Source: an archaeon
GTDB lineage: Archaea; Micrarchaeota; Micrarchaeia; Norongarragalinales; SBBD01
Assembly: GCA_005239845.1 (NCBI GenBank)
Contig: SBBD01000041.1
Coordinates: 1-5,368, forward strand
Reading direction: 5' to 3'
Length of the DNA: 5,368 bases
Under the pieces are notes generated by a model. The model was not told the DNA's origin, searched no databases, and was given only the letters and a program-made list of their open reading frames with translations. Shown piece by piece: positions 1 through 5,368 of the stretch; the stretch's first letter is position 1; the number at the start of each line of letters is the position of its first letter. Made by a program: the position numbers and the translations under genes.

Positions 1-110
1 CGTGAAGCAGACGCTCGTTCCCGAAACGATGGTGGCGCCGTCAAAGCCCCACGGGTTCTCGTTGAAGGAATACTTCCTCAAGATGTAGCCCGTGCTTCCA
101 GGGGCTTTCC
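1..110 (-). CDS. Possible partial protein-coding fragment running off the left edge
   Basis: Read on the minus strand, the frame whose codons cover 85-87, 82-84 and so on is open to position 1. It gives a protein-like stretch, GYILRKYSFNENPWGFDGAT followed by IVSGTSVCFT, rich in Gly, Ser, Thr, Asn and aromatics, as in secreted or surface proteins. It would continue past the left edge. Its upstream side runs into the transposase remnant, so no native start is visible and the gene may have been cut by the insertion. The opposite strand also has an open frame ending at a TAG (86-88), and its wobble positions coincide with those of this frame, so codon bias cannot choose between them. No family is recognised. 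Strand and reality are both uncertain. Confidence 0.3.
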
Positions 111-200
111 GAGTACCTGTTTCATTACAATTTTTGCCGCCCGCACGGCGGCATTGGCTACCAGAAGCCTTATGAACGATACTTCGCTTTTAAACTATGA
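96..200 (+). pseudogene. IS481/integrase-core transposase, 3' remnant
   Basis: This is the extreme C-terminus of a DDE integrase-core (rve_3-like) transposase. The frame reads FQGLSEYLFHYNFCRPHGGI and then GYQKPYERYFALKL, with a TGA at 198-200. The YN-x-x-RPH-x-x-(I/L)G core followed by a P-x-E/Y-E segment is the hallmark of the end of IS481-family (and related IS3-type) transposases. The same frame has stops at 63-65 and 3-5. The other two frames upstream show no integrase similarity, so the DDE catalytic part is missing and the left end of the element has been deleted. Only about 35 of an expected 300 or more residues remain. A candidate terminal repeat follows 6 nt after the stop. It cannot transpose by itself. 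The family call is good, but IS481 versus a neighbouring rve family cannot be settled from this tail. Confidence 0.75.
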
Positions 201-206
201 AAAAGT

Positions 207-231
207 GTTAGCATGTTTTCGTGAAAGACAC
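207..231. repeat. Candidate right terminal inverted repeat of the IS remnant
   Basis: A 25-nt stretch starts TGTTAGCATG and ends GTGAAAGACA, so its reverse complement begins TGTCTTTCAC. IS481-type ends characteristically begin with TGT and lie a few bases beyond the transposase stop; this one starts 6 nt after it. The outer boundary could also be 233, because the bases continue as CA. The matching left copy is not in the window, consistent with a left-truncated element, so this rests on position and the TGT...ACA form only. Confidence 0.5.
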
Positions 232-242
232 AAGCTTCTTGC

Positions 243-260
243 GACCAAAACCTTTAAGTA
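243..260 (+). promoter_or_regulatory. Candidate archaeal BRE/TATA promoter just outside the IS end
   Basis: ACCAAAAC followed by CTTTAAGTA resembles an archaeal BRE (purine/A-rich) plus TATA box (253-260). Transcription would start near 280-285. The nearest rightward gene begins at 440, which would mean a leader of about 155 nt, so this could be a distal promoter of the PIN-ATPase gene or a chance match. No small ORF with a good ribosome binding site was found between 285 and 440. Confidence 0.3.
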
Positions 261-327
261 GGCTCTTCTGCATAAAGAACTTATACAGAACGTCTGTTTC
301 TGGCGAAAGGACTTTTGTTGAGTGACA

Positions 328-335
328 TTATATAG
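328..335 (+). promoter_or_regulatory. Candidate TATA box for the PIN-ATPase gene
   Basis: TTATATAG is a good match to the archaeal TATA box. A start about 25 nt downstream (near 358) would leave a leader of roughly 80 nt before the ATG at 440. The upstream flank (GAGTGACA) is only a weak BRE. Confidence 0.4.
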
Positions 336-427
336 TGTGTTTAAGGAACCGAACGAGCGCTTTCTGGCTGCCGAATGCTTTAACGCTTTTACTGGAAGCC
401 GAGTTACAACGCTTTACGGGTTCGCTT

Positions 428-433
428 AGGTGA
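428..433 (+). promoter_or_regulatory. Ribosome binding site deciding the start at 440
   Basis: AGGTGA is complementary to the archaeal 16S rRNA 3' end and lies 6 nt before the ATG at 440. The spacing favours this ATG over the in-frame ATG three codons later. The same GGTG-type site precedes the gene at 4935. Confidence 0.65.
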
Positions 434-439
434 AAATGA

Positions 440-2332
440 ATGAAGAGCATGGTTCCCGACACGGGGGTGTTGATTGACGGAAGGATTTCCGAGTTGGTCA
501 AGAAGAGTACGGAAGAGACGGAAATCATCATTCCGAACAGTTCGCTCGCGGAACTCGAGTACCAGGCCAATTCGGGCAAGGAAATCGGGTTTGCGGGCTT
601 GAAGGAAATCAAGAAGCTGCACGAGCTGCAGAAGCAAGGCAAAATCTCCTTGTTTTTCGAGGGTGAAAGGCCTTCGCCTCAAGAAATCGAGCACGCGCGT
701 TTCGGAGGCATCGATGCCAAGATCCGCAAGCTAGCCAAGGACTTGAAGGCAACGCTTCTGACGACCGATTTGGTACAAGCCGAGGTGGCGGAAGCGGAGG
801 GTTTGCAGGTGCTTTACTTGAAGCCCATCGTCTCGGAAGCGAAGCTGAGCTTCGAGCATTTCTTCAAGGAAAAGAACACGATGAGCGTGCATTTAAAGGA
901 AAACTGCGAACCCAAGGCTAAAATTGGCCTTCCCGGAAGCTTTCAGTTGGTAACGTTGGAAGACAAGCTCGTTTCCAGGGAGCAGATAGAGAAGATGGTG
1001 CAGGAAGCCATCGAGTTTTCCACGAGAGAGGAAAAAAGCTTCATCGAGATTGACAAGCAGGGCGCTACCGTAATCCAGCTGGGGGACTACCGCATCACGT
1101 TCACCCGCCCTCCTTTTTCAGAAGCAAGGGAGCTGACCATCGTGAGACCCATCCTGAAGCTCAAACTCGAGGACTACCATTTGGTGCCTCCCTTGTTCGA
1201 GCGCTTGAAGGACAAAGCGGAGGGCATCGTGATAGCGGGTCCCCCGGGAAGCGGCAAGAGCACGTTCGTGACCGCGCTTGCAGAGCACTACGCGGCGCAG
1301 AAGAAAATCATCAAGACACTGGAACAGCCGCGCGATTTGCAGGTGAACAAGGAAATCACGCAGTACGCTCCGTTGGAAGGAAGCTTCGCGCAGGCGGCCG
1401 ACGTTCTTCTCCTCGTCCGCCCAGACTATACCGTGTTTGATGAGGTGCGCAAGCTGGACGACTTCAAGACGTTCGCGGACTTGAGGCTCGCGGGCATCGG
1501 CATGGTGGGCGTGGTTCATGCGAGCAAGGCCATCGACGCCATCCAGCGTTTTATCGGAAAGATCGACCTCGGAGTGCTTCCGCAAGTTATCGACACCATC
1601 ATCTTCCTGCAAAAAGGACAAATCCAGACGGTGTACGACCTGCAGTTCGTCATCAAGGTGCCTCATGGAATGAGGGAAAAAGATCTCGCCCGGCCCGTCA
1701 TCCAGGTGAGGGACTTTCTCTCCCAACAGCCGGAGTTCGAGATCTACAAGTGGGGCGAGGAAACCGTCGTGTTCCCGCTGGCCGGTTCGGTTCCCCCAAA
1801 AGACAAGTTCGGCAGGCGGGAAGGCCGCAGCTTTGAAGACCGCGGGCATGGCAATCGCGGCTTTCGGGGCTCGGGTTCCTTTGGGCGTTCCCGCGGGCAC
1901 GGTTCGTCCCGCGGCTATGATTCTCCTAGGAACCACGCGTCCGACTCCTACTCGCGGGGAAGGCACGCCATGGCTCCAAGCGCTGCAATGCAAGAACCGG
2001 TATCGACACCAACCTCTCCGCGCGAGCAGTCCGCAGCTCCCATGCTGCGTGGACCTGTTGTGCCTCAACGAACGGTCGCCTCGTCCGCTTTGCCAACTGC
2101 ACAGGCCTCCGCAACGGTCTCGCCCCCACACACTAATGGTTTCGTAGACGAGTACAAGATCACGCGCATTTTGAACGCGGAACTCTCCAATTACGGCTTC
2201 GAAGTGCAAGGCGACCGCTTGGTCCTTTTCGTGCCGGAGCACCACTTGAAGCACGTCTTTGGCAGGGGCGGCGCGAACATCGTCAAGCTCGAGAAAAGAC
2301 TCGGCATGAAGATTGACGTCAAGCACGCTTGA
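440..2332 (+). CDS. PIN domain-ATPase-KH protein (archaeal COG1855, PilT/VirB11-like ATPase) with RG-rich linker
   Basis: This 630-aa cytoplasmic protein combines three modules. Residues 1-128 are a PIN nuclease domain with all four acidic metal-ligand candidates: D7 in VPDTGVLIDG, E38 in SLAELE, D92 in GGIDAKI and D110 in LLTTD. Residues ~225-445 are a secretion-type P-loop ATPase, with Walker A GPPGSGKST at 267-275, Walker B-like LLLVRPDYTVFDEVR with D334/E335, and GVVHASKAIDAIQRFIGKID at 357-376 carrying the conserved His. Residues ~571-629 are a KH domain with the GRGG loop at 608-611. This order is diagnostic for COG1855, whose cellular role is not established; RNA binding or cleavage coupled to ATP hydrolysis is inferred. 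Between ATPase and KH, residues ~455-566 form a disordered stretch with six RG dipeptides and then a Ser/Thr/Pro/Ala-rich part. Total length is close to that of family members. The start is fixed by AGGTGA at 428-433. The gene stands alone and ends convergently, overlapping the next gene by 14 bp. Confidence 0.95.
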   Translation: MKSMVPDTGVLIDGRISELVKKSTEETEIIIPNSSLAELEYQANSGKEIGFAGLKEIKKLHELQKQGKISLFFEGERPSPQEIEHARFGGIDAKIRKLAKDLKATLLTTDLVQAEVAEAEGLQVLYLKPIVSEAKLSFEHFFKEKNTMSVHLKENCEPKAKIGLPGSFQLVTLEDKLVSREQIEKMVQEAIEFSTREEKSFIEIDKQGATVIQLGDYRITFTRPPFSEARELTIVRPILKLKLEDYHLVPPLFERLKDKAEGIVIAGPPGSGKSTFVTALAEHYAAQKKIIKTLEQPRDLQVNKEITQYAPLEGSFAQAADVLLLVRPDYTVFDEVRKLDDFKTFADLRLAGIGMVGVVHASKAIDAIQRFIGKIDLGVLPQVIDTIIFLQKGQIQTVYDLQFVIKVPHGMREKDLARPVIQVRDFLSQQPEFEIYKWGEETVVFPLAGSVPPKDKFGRREGRSFEDRGHGNRGFRGSGSFGRSRGHGSSRGYDSPRNHASDSYSRGRHAMAPSAAMQEPVSTPTSPREQSAAPMLRGPVVPQRTVASSALPTAQASATVSPPHTNGFVDEYKITRILNAELSNYGFEVQGDRLVLFVPEHHLKHVFGRGGANIVKLEKRLGMKIDVKHA

Positions 2333-3086
2333 TTGTGGCTGTTGTAATCCGTCGCGGAACCGCACGCAGTTTTTCTGGTACGGGGATTTCCCAAACATAG
2401 CGGTCCCGAATAAGGCCGCCTGCAGCCCCCAGCTCTTCCACCAACGCCCTCCTTTTTCTTACGCCCAGTAGACGAACCGCGTAATTCACGGTCCTTCCGT
2501 AGAGCGCCTCGAAGTTGATGGGTTGCTCGCCATAATGCAGTTTTCGGTGGTGCTGGGGCGTAGTGACGAACAAACGGTATCCTTTCTCTTGCGCGCGCTG
2601 CACGGCGGCCAGCAGCAGCGCAACGCTCCAGTTCCGGTATTCTTCCCCGTGCTGGTTTCGGAACGCTATCCGGCTGTTTCTTCCCGCCCCGTTTGGGGCA
2701 TTCAAGTCGCTTTGGATTTCCGTCACAAGAAGCGCCTTCCTTTTACGGTCTTCAGACAGAGCCAAAAAACCGTATGCGTTATCGGTCGCATAGGTGCCCC
2801 ACACCTTGAGGCCGAGAATCCCTTCCGCCTTCCGAAACTGGTTCAGCTGATGCCGGTCGGGAATGAGCGCCAGGATTCGGTGCCGCTTTCCAGGAAGAAA
2901 AAACTTGTAGGGACTCCAATCCATCTCGAAAACGATTTTTCCAGGAGGAGACGCGCCCCACTCTTCGCGCCGGCTGTCCAACGCCTCCCGAATGGCTCTC
3001 CCTCTATTCAACGCTTTTTTTCCAAACCTCTTCGCCCACGCTCCCGCCAGCCCTTGGGGGTTTGAAAGGTGCGCAAACGTGACCAT
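2319..3086 (-). CDS. Uncharacterised basic protein with EIQSD motif
   Basis: The 255-aa soluble protein has no signal peptide or membrane segment and is rich in Arg/Lys. The N-terminal ~65 residues are basic and helical-looking. Next come a strand-rich region (RHRILALIP, LGLKVWGTYATDNAYGFLAL), LLVTEIQSDLN at 119-129, and NWSVALLLAAVQRAQEKGYRLFVTTPQHH at 152-180 (written here in two halves: NWSVALLLAAVQRAQ, EKGYRLFVTTPQHH). By recollection, a strand with EIQSD, a Trp-led helix ending in a-x-x-x-Gy, and a strand with TT recall the EIQSDW module of phage and plasmid polyvalent proteins; this is a resemblance, not a proven homology, and the activity is unknown. The ATG at 3086 lies 18 nt after the permease stop, with AGAGGG in the gap as a weak ribosome site, so the two are probably co-transcribed. 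Its 3' end overlaps the convergent PIN-ATPase gene by 14 bp. Confidence 0.8.
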   Translation of the reverse strand: MVTFAHLSNPQGLAGAWAKRFGKKALNRGRAIREALDSRREEWGASPPGKIVFEMDWSPYKFFLPGKRHRILALIPDRHQLNQFRKAEGILGLKVWGTYATDNAYGFLALSEDRKRKALLVTEIQSDLNAPNGAGRNSRIAFRNQHGEEYRNWSVALLLAAVQRAQEKGYRLFVTTPQHHRKLHYGEQPINFEALYGRTVNYAVRLLGVRKRRALVEELGAAGGLIRDRYVWEIPVPEKLRAVPRRITTATIKRA

Positions 3087-3104
3087 GGCCCGCTTTCCCT
3101 CTTT

Positions 3105-4790
3105 TCAGTACTCCACGCGGTACTTCTTCAATACGTAGTTGTAGAGCCTCCTCCAGAAGAAATGGTTGATGGCGAAAATGAAGAGGATCATCGCGGCCAG
3201 CGTCAAAAAGATGAGCTTGAAGCTCCCCAGCTGGTAGGTGGCGATGCTCAGCAGGCTTCCCATGCCGAACGTGGAATACACTTTTCCGCCGTACGCCACG
3301 TATTCCGAGACAAACAAGGCGTTCCATCCGCCCCCGAAAGCAATCACGCTCCCCGTCACTAAAGAAGGAAGCATGGCGGGCACCACGAACTTCTGGTAGT
3401 ACGGAATTCCCTTCACGTGGAACGACTTGGCCACGGTCTCCAGCTCGCTCGGCAAATTGCGTGCGCCCACGATGGCATTGAAAAGCAGGTACCACTGCAT
3501 GCCCGTCAGCAGCAGGAGAATGGCGGCAAAATTCAAGTCGCCCGTGAACCGGATGACCACAAGCACGATGATGGGGAACAACGCAGTGGCAGGAACGGCG
3601 GCCGCCACCTCAAACACGGGGATTAGGAACCGTTGCGCCGCGTGGTTTTCGGAAATAAGGATGGCCGTGGGCACCGTCCACAGCAAGGAAATGAAGTAGG
3701 CCGCCACCAATCTTCCAAAGCTGTATAAGAGCGCGAGGGGGATGTCATACGCTTGTGGGGGCAAGGGTTGCGTAAAGATTTCCCAGACGAGCAACAGCAG
3801 TCCCCCTAACGTGTTGAGCGCCAAGGCTCCCAAGAGAAGCAAAACCCCTTTTGTCGCCCAGCTCACGATGCTGGCAATCCACGCGTGCTTCATGAGCTCG
3901 TCGTAATAGTCCAGCCCTTTTTCCACCTCGTCAAACAGCCACTCCATGGCCCTCGTCAATCTCTGCTTGGCGGTACGGAAGGTAGGAGACCATTTAAAGA
4001 ACCGATACGCTGTTGAAGTGGGCCGCGCGCCTGCCGATGCCTCGTACCGGAACTTTTCGCTCCAAACGGTAAGGGGCTTCCACACCAGCAAATCCAGCGC
4101 CAGGATGACGCTCACCAGAACGAACAAGCCGGCAAACGTGCCGCCCAAGTCGCCGCTTGCTGTTGTTTCCACGAGAAAGCTCCCCAAGCCAGGCAGCTTG
4201 TGCTTCACGCTTCCTAACGAAATGATTTCGCTCGCGATGAGGAAGTACCAGCCGTTCGCCCAGCTGATGGTGCTGTTGTAGACGAGCTTGGGCATAACCG
4301 AGGGGAGGACGAGCTTTTCAAAGTACAGCAGCCTCCGCAGCCCGAAGCTTTCCGTGACCTGCTTCAATTCGCGGGGGATCGTGAGAATGCTTTCGTAGAC
4401 CCCGAACGTGATGTTCCACGTCTGCGACGTGAAGATGAGGAAAATGGCGGCCATTTCGATGCCGAGCGCCGAACCGCCCATCGCGGAAATGATGAGGAGC
4501 ACGGCTGCCGGGAAGAAGCCGAGGATGGGCACGCTCTGCAGCACGTCGAGGAGGGGCACCATGATTTTTCCAGCCTGGGCATGCGTGGCCGCGTAATAGC
4601 CGTAGGCGAGAGAGAACACGAGCGCCAAGAGGTAGGCGAGCGTCATTCTATAGAGCGAAAAGAAGGCGAGGATGGGCAAAGACGCCAGATCCGAGGGAAC
4701 CTGCACGTGGAGGGCCCGAACGGCCGTGAACGCCACGACGCCGAGCGCTAGGAGCAAAAGCACGAGCTTGGCGCGGGCGTCGAGAGGCAT
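3105..4790 (-). CDS. ABC transporter permease, two fused NitT/TauT-type permease domains (COG4986-like)
   Basis: The 561-aa inner membrane protein is an internal duplication of a binding-protein-dependent permease domain, with about six membrane segments per half (roughly residues 8-240 and 311-549). Each half has an EAA-type cytoplasmic loop that docks the ATPase: ELKQVTESFG...LVLPSVMP (141-167) and ELETVAKSFH...FVVPAMLP (449-475). Each half also has a matching segment before it, DVLQSVPILGFFP and EVAAAVPATALFP. The halves are joined by a charged ~65-residue linker (about 240-304). COG4986 is described as a duplicated permease of an anion ABC importer; the NitT/TauT relatives carry nitrate, sulfonates or similar anions, and the substrate here is unknown. 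No ATPase or binding protein gene is adjacent. The frame extends to a TTG at 4808, but the ATG at 4790 is preferred: a TATA-like box is centred 26 nt upstream, fitting a leaderless message, and GGAG lies 12 nt upstream. It probably forms an operon with the gene at 2319-3086. Confidence 0.92.
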   Translation of the reverse strand: MPLDARAKLVLLLLALGVVAFTAVRALHVQVPSDLASLPILAFFSLYRMTLAYLLALVFSLAYGYYAATHAQAGKIMVPLLDVLQSVPILGFFPAAVLLIISAMGGSALGIEMAAIFLIFTSQTWNITFGVYESILTIPRELKQVTESFGLRRLLYFEKLVLPSVMPKLVYNSTISWANGWYFLIASEIISLGSVKHKLPGLGSFLVETTASGDLGGTFAGLFVLVSVILALDLLVWKPLTVWSEKFRYEASAGARPTSTAYRFFKWSPTFRTAKQRLTRAMEWLFDEVEKGLDYYDELMKHAWIASIVSWATKGVLLLLGALALNTLGGLLLLVWEIFTQPLPPQAYDIPLALLYSFGRLVAAYFISLLWTVPTAILISENHAAQRFLIPVFEVAAAVPATALFPIIVLVVIRFTGDLNFAAILLLLTGMQWYLLFNAIVGARNLPSELETVAKSFHVKGIPYYQKFVVPAMLPSLVTGSVIAFGGGWNALFVSEYVAYGGKVYSTFGMGSLLSIATYQLGSFKLIFLTLAAMILFIFAINHFFWRRLYNYVLKKYRVEY

Positions 4791-4812
4791 GAATTGCTTG
4801 CACTCCAAAAGA

Positions 4813-4819
4813 ATAAAAA
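4813..4819 (-). promoter_or_regulatory. Candidate TATA box for the permease operon
   Basis: On the minus strand this reads TTTTTAT, centred 26 nt before the ATG at 4790, the usual TATA-to-start distance for a leaderless archaeal transcript. It supports that ATG over the upstream TTG at 4808. The same bases read on the plus strand as CAAAAG plus AATAAAAACG, so the box could also serve the rightward gene. Confidence 0.4.
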
Positions 4820-4880
4820 CGACTTCTTTTCCCTGCAGAAAGACCTCGCCTGGAAAGAACTTTTCTGCACGTCAAAAGGC

Positions 4881-4887
4881 ATAAAAA
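4881..4887 (+). promoter_or_regulatory. Candidate TATA box for the gene at 4935
   Basis: ATAAAAA preceded by CAAAAGGC (BRE-like). Transcription would begin near 4910, leaving a leader of about 25 nt that contains the GAGGTG site. The spacing is typical for an archaeal gene with a short leader. Confidence 0.45.
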
Positions 4888-4922
4888 CGGCTAGCGTCCT
4901 AAGTTTCCCGTCGAATGCTGTC

Positions 4923-4928
4923 GAGGTG
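4923..4928 (+). promoter_or_regulatory. Ribosome binding site deciding the start at 4935
   Basis: GAGGTG lies 6 nt before the ATG at 4935, the same spacing and sequence type as upstream of 440. It argues against the in-frame TTG at 4794, whose extra 47 residues look non-coding. Confidence 0.65.
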
Positions 4929-4934
4929 CTTACG

Positions 4935-5342
4935 ATGATCTTAGGGGGAAAACTCTTCAAGGCAAGCGTGGAAAAGTTTTCGGAAGACTCGCCTAAAGGC
5001 TTTGGCGTGAACGTGGATTTGCAGAAGATGGAACTCAAGGACAAGCTGCTCGTCGTGGATTATGCCTACGCGCTGGAATACTTGCCGAAAGTCGCCAAGA
5101 TGGAACTTACGGGCCAGCTCTATTACCAAGAAGAGGAAAAGAAGCTCAAGGAAATCAAGGAAAACTGGGAGAAGACGAAGGATTTGGACACGGCGTTCGC
5201 GGAAGACGTCTTGAACGCCATCACGCATACGGGCAGGGTTGCAGGTACGCTCTTGTCCTTCGCGGTCGGAGTCCCCGCGCCCATCGAGTCCCAGAAGCTC
5301 ACCGTGGAAAAGCCGAAGCCTTCCTCCAAGAAGGCGGCGTAA
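4935..5342 (+). CDS. Conserved archaeal protein of unknown function (possibly SecB-like fold)
   Basis: The 135-aa soluble protein lacks a signal peptide or membrane segment. Residues 1-62 are strand-like (FGVNVDLQKMEL, LLVVDYAYALEYLPKVAKME, LTGQLYYQ). Residues 65-82 form a charged helix, KKLKEIKENWEKTKDL, and 85-112 a second helix, AFAEDVLNAI followed by GTLLSFAVGVPAP; the Lys-rich tail ends SKKAA. The pattern of an antiparallel sheet with Y-x-P, then L-x-G-x-(L/V)-x-Y, a helix with a Trp, a V-L-N-A-I helix and a final (L/V)-P-x-P-I matches a small protein family I recall as widespread in archaea with no assigned function. A SecB-like chaperone fold is a guess from the topology. The start at 4935 rests on GAGGTG at 4923-4928. 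It is transcribed divergently from the permease operon and followed by a T-run, so it is probably monocistronic. No sign of damage or transfer. Confidence 0.85.
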   Translation: MILGGKLFKASVEKFSEDSPKGFGVNVDLQKMELKDKLLVVDYAYALEYLPKVAKMELTGQLYYQEEEKKLKEIKENWEKTKDLDTAFAEDVLNAITHTGRVAGTLLSFAVGVPAPIESQKLTVEKPKPSSKKAA

Positions 5343-5353
5343 TTTTTTTCTTC
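5343..5353 (+). terminator. Oligo-T terminator after the small archaeal gene
   Basis: Seven consecutive T residues begin directly after the TAA stop and continue as CTTCTTC. Archaeal RNA polymerase terminates on such T-tracts without needing a hairpin, and none is visible here. Confidence 0.45.
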
Positions 5354-5368
5354 TTCAAATCCGTTTCC

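Noticed and set aside
2..88. Plus-strand open frame ending at TAG 86-88, as the tail of an upstream gene
   Set aside because: Possible, but the opposite strand gives a more protein-like reading over the same bases. Wobble positions coincide, so codon bias cannot decide. It is mentioned under the edge fragment only.
322..429. Small GTG-started frame of 35 codons upstream of the PIN-ATPase gene
   Set aside because: No ribosome binding site, it overlaps the TATA-like element, and the composition looks random.
201..439. Possible RNA gene or CRISPR-like repeats in the longest non-coding stretch
   Set aside because: No tRNA-like cloverleaf, C/D box pair or regularly spaced repeats were seen. Only promoter-like elements, the IS end and one imperfect repeat are present.
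1833..2147. Alternative plus-strand frame of 104 codons inside the linker of the PIN-ATPase gene
   Set aside because: The real frame continues through to an intact KH domain. The alternative frame is Arg/Pro/Leu-rich, has no ribosome site and no recognisable domain.
1118..2398. Long open frame (426 codons) on the minus strand
   Set aside because: It lies antisense to the ATPase and KH coding sequence, has Arg/His/Val-rich composition without any domain, and runs through the 3' end into another gene. It is a shadow of GC-biased coding.
4791..4808. Six-residue longer permease starting at TTG 4808
   Set aside because: No ribosome site precedes the TTG, and the TATA-like box would sit only a few bases upstream of it. 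The ATG at 4790 fits a leaderless start.
4794..4934. N-terminal extension of the small archaeal gene from a TTG at 4794
   Set aside because: The extension lacks a ribosome site and looks non-coding. The ATG at 4935 has GAGGTG at ideal spacing and matches the expected family length.

Overview
The window looks archaeal. The evidence is a PIN-ATPase-KH protein of the archaeal COG1855 type, a small protein resembling a function-unknown family spread across archaea, TATA-box promoters with BRE-like flanks, GGTG-type ribosome binding sites, and an oligo-T terminator. Moderately high GC, AAG/GAG-rich coding and compact packing would suit a DPANN-type genome (Diapherotrites or Micrarchaeota). That placement is an impression, not something the sequence proves.

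Layout. Positions 1-231 are a damaged mobile-element scar. They hold a possible gene fragment running off the left edge, the last ~35 codons of an IS481/integrase-core transposase (to 200), and a candidate right terminal repeat (207-231). Positions 232-439 carry no convincing gene but contain two TATA-like elements and the ribosome binding site of the next gene. Positions 440-2332 (+) encode a 630-aa PIN + PilT/VirB11-like ATPase + KH protein with an unusual RG-rich disordered linker. Its 3' end overlaps by 14 bp the convergent gene 2319-3086 (-), an uncharacterised basic 255-aa protein with an EIQSD motif. That gene lies 18 nt behind 3105-4790 (-), a fused two-domain ABC permease of the NitT/TauT type (COG4986-like), so the two form a probable operon. 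A divergent promoter region (4791-4934) separates them from 4935-5342 (+), a 135-aa conserved archaeal protein of unknown function, followed by a T-run terminator.

How the genes work together. The permease would supply both membrane domains of an anion or organo-anion importer from one chain. No ATPase or binding protein is adjacent, so these must come from elsewhere. The EIQSD gene appears co-transcribed with it, but no functional link is evident. The PIN-ATPase-KH protein and the small divergent protein look like core archaeal genes with their own promoters.

I see no convincing defence system, CRISPR array, tRNA or rRNA. The most unusual items are the EIQSD protein, the RG-rich linker, the orphan fused permease and the IS scar.
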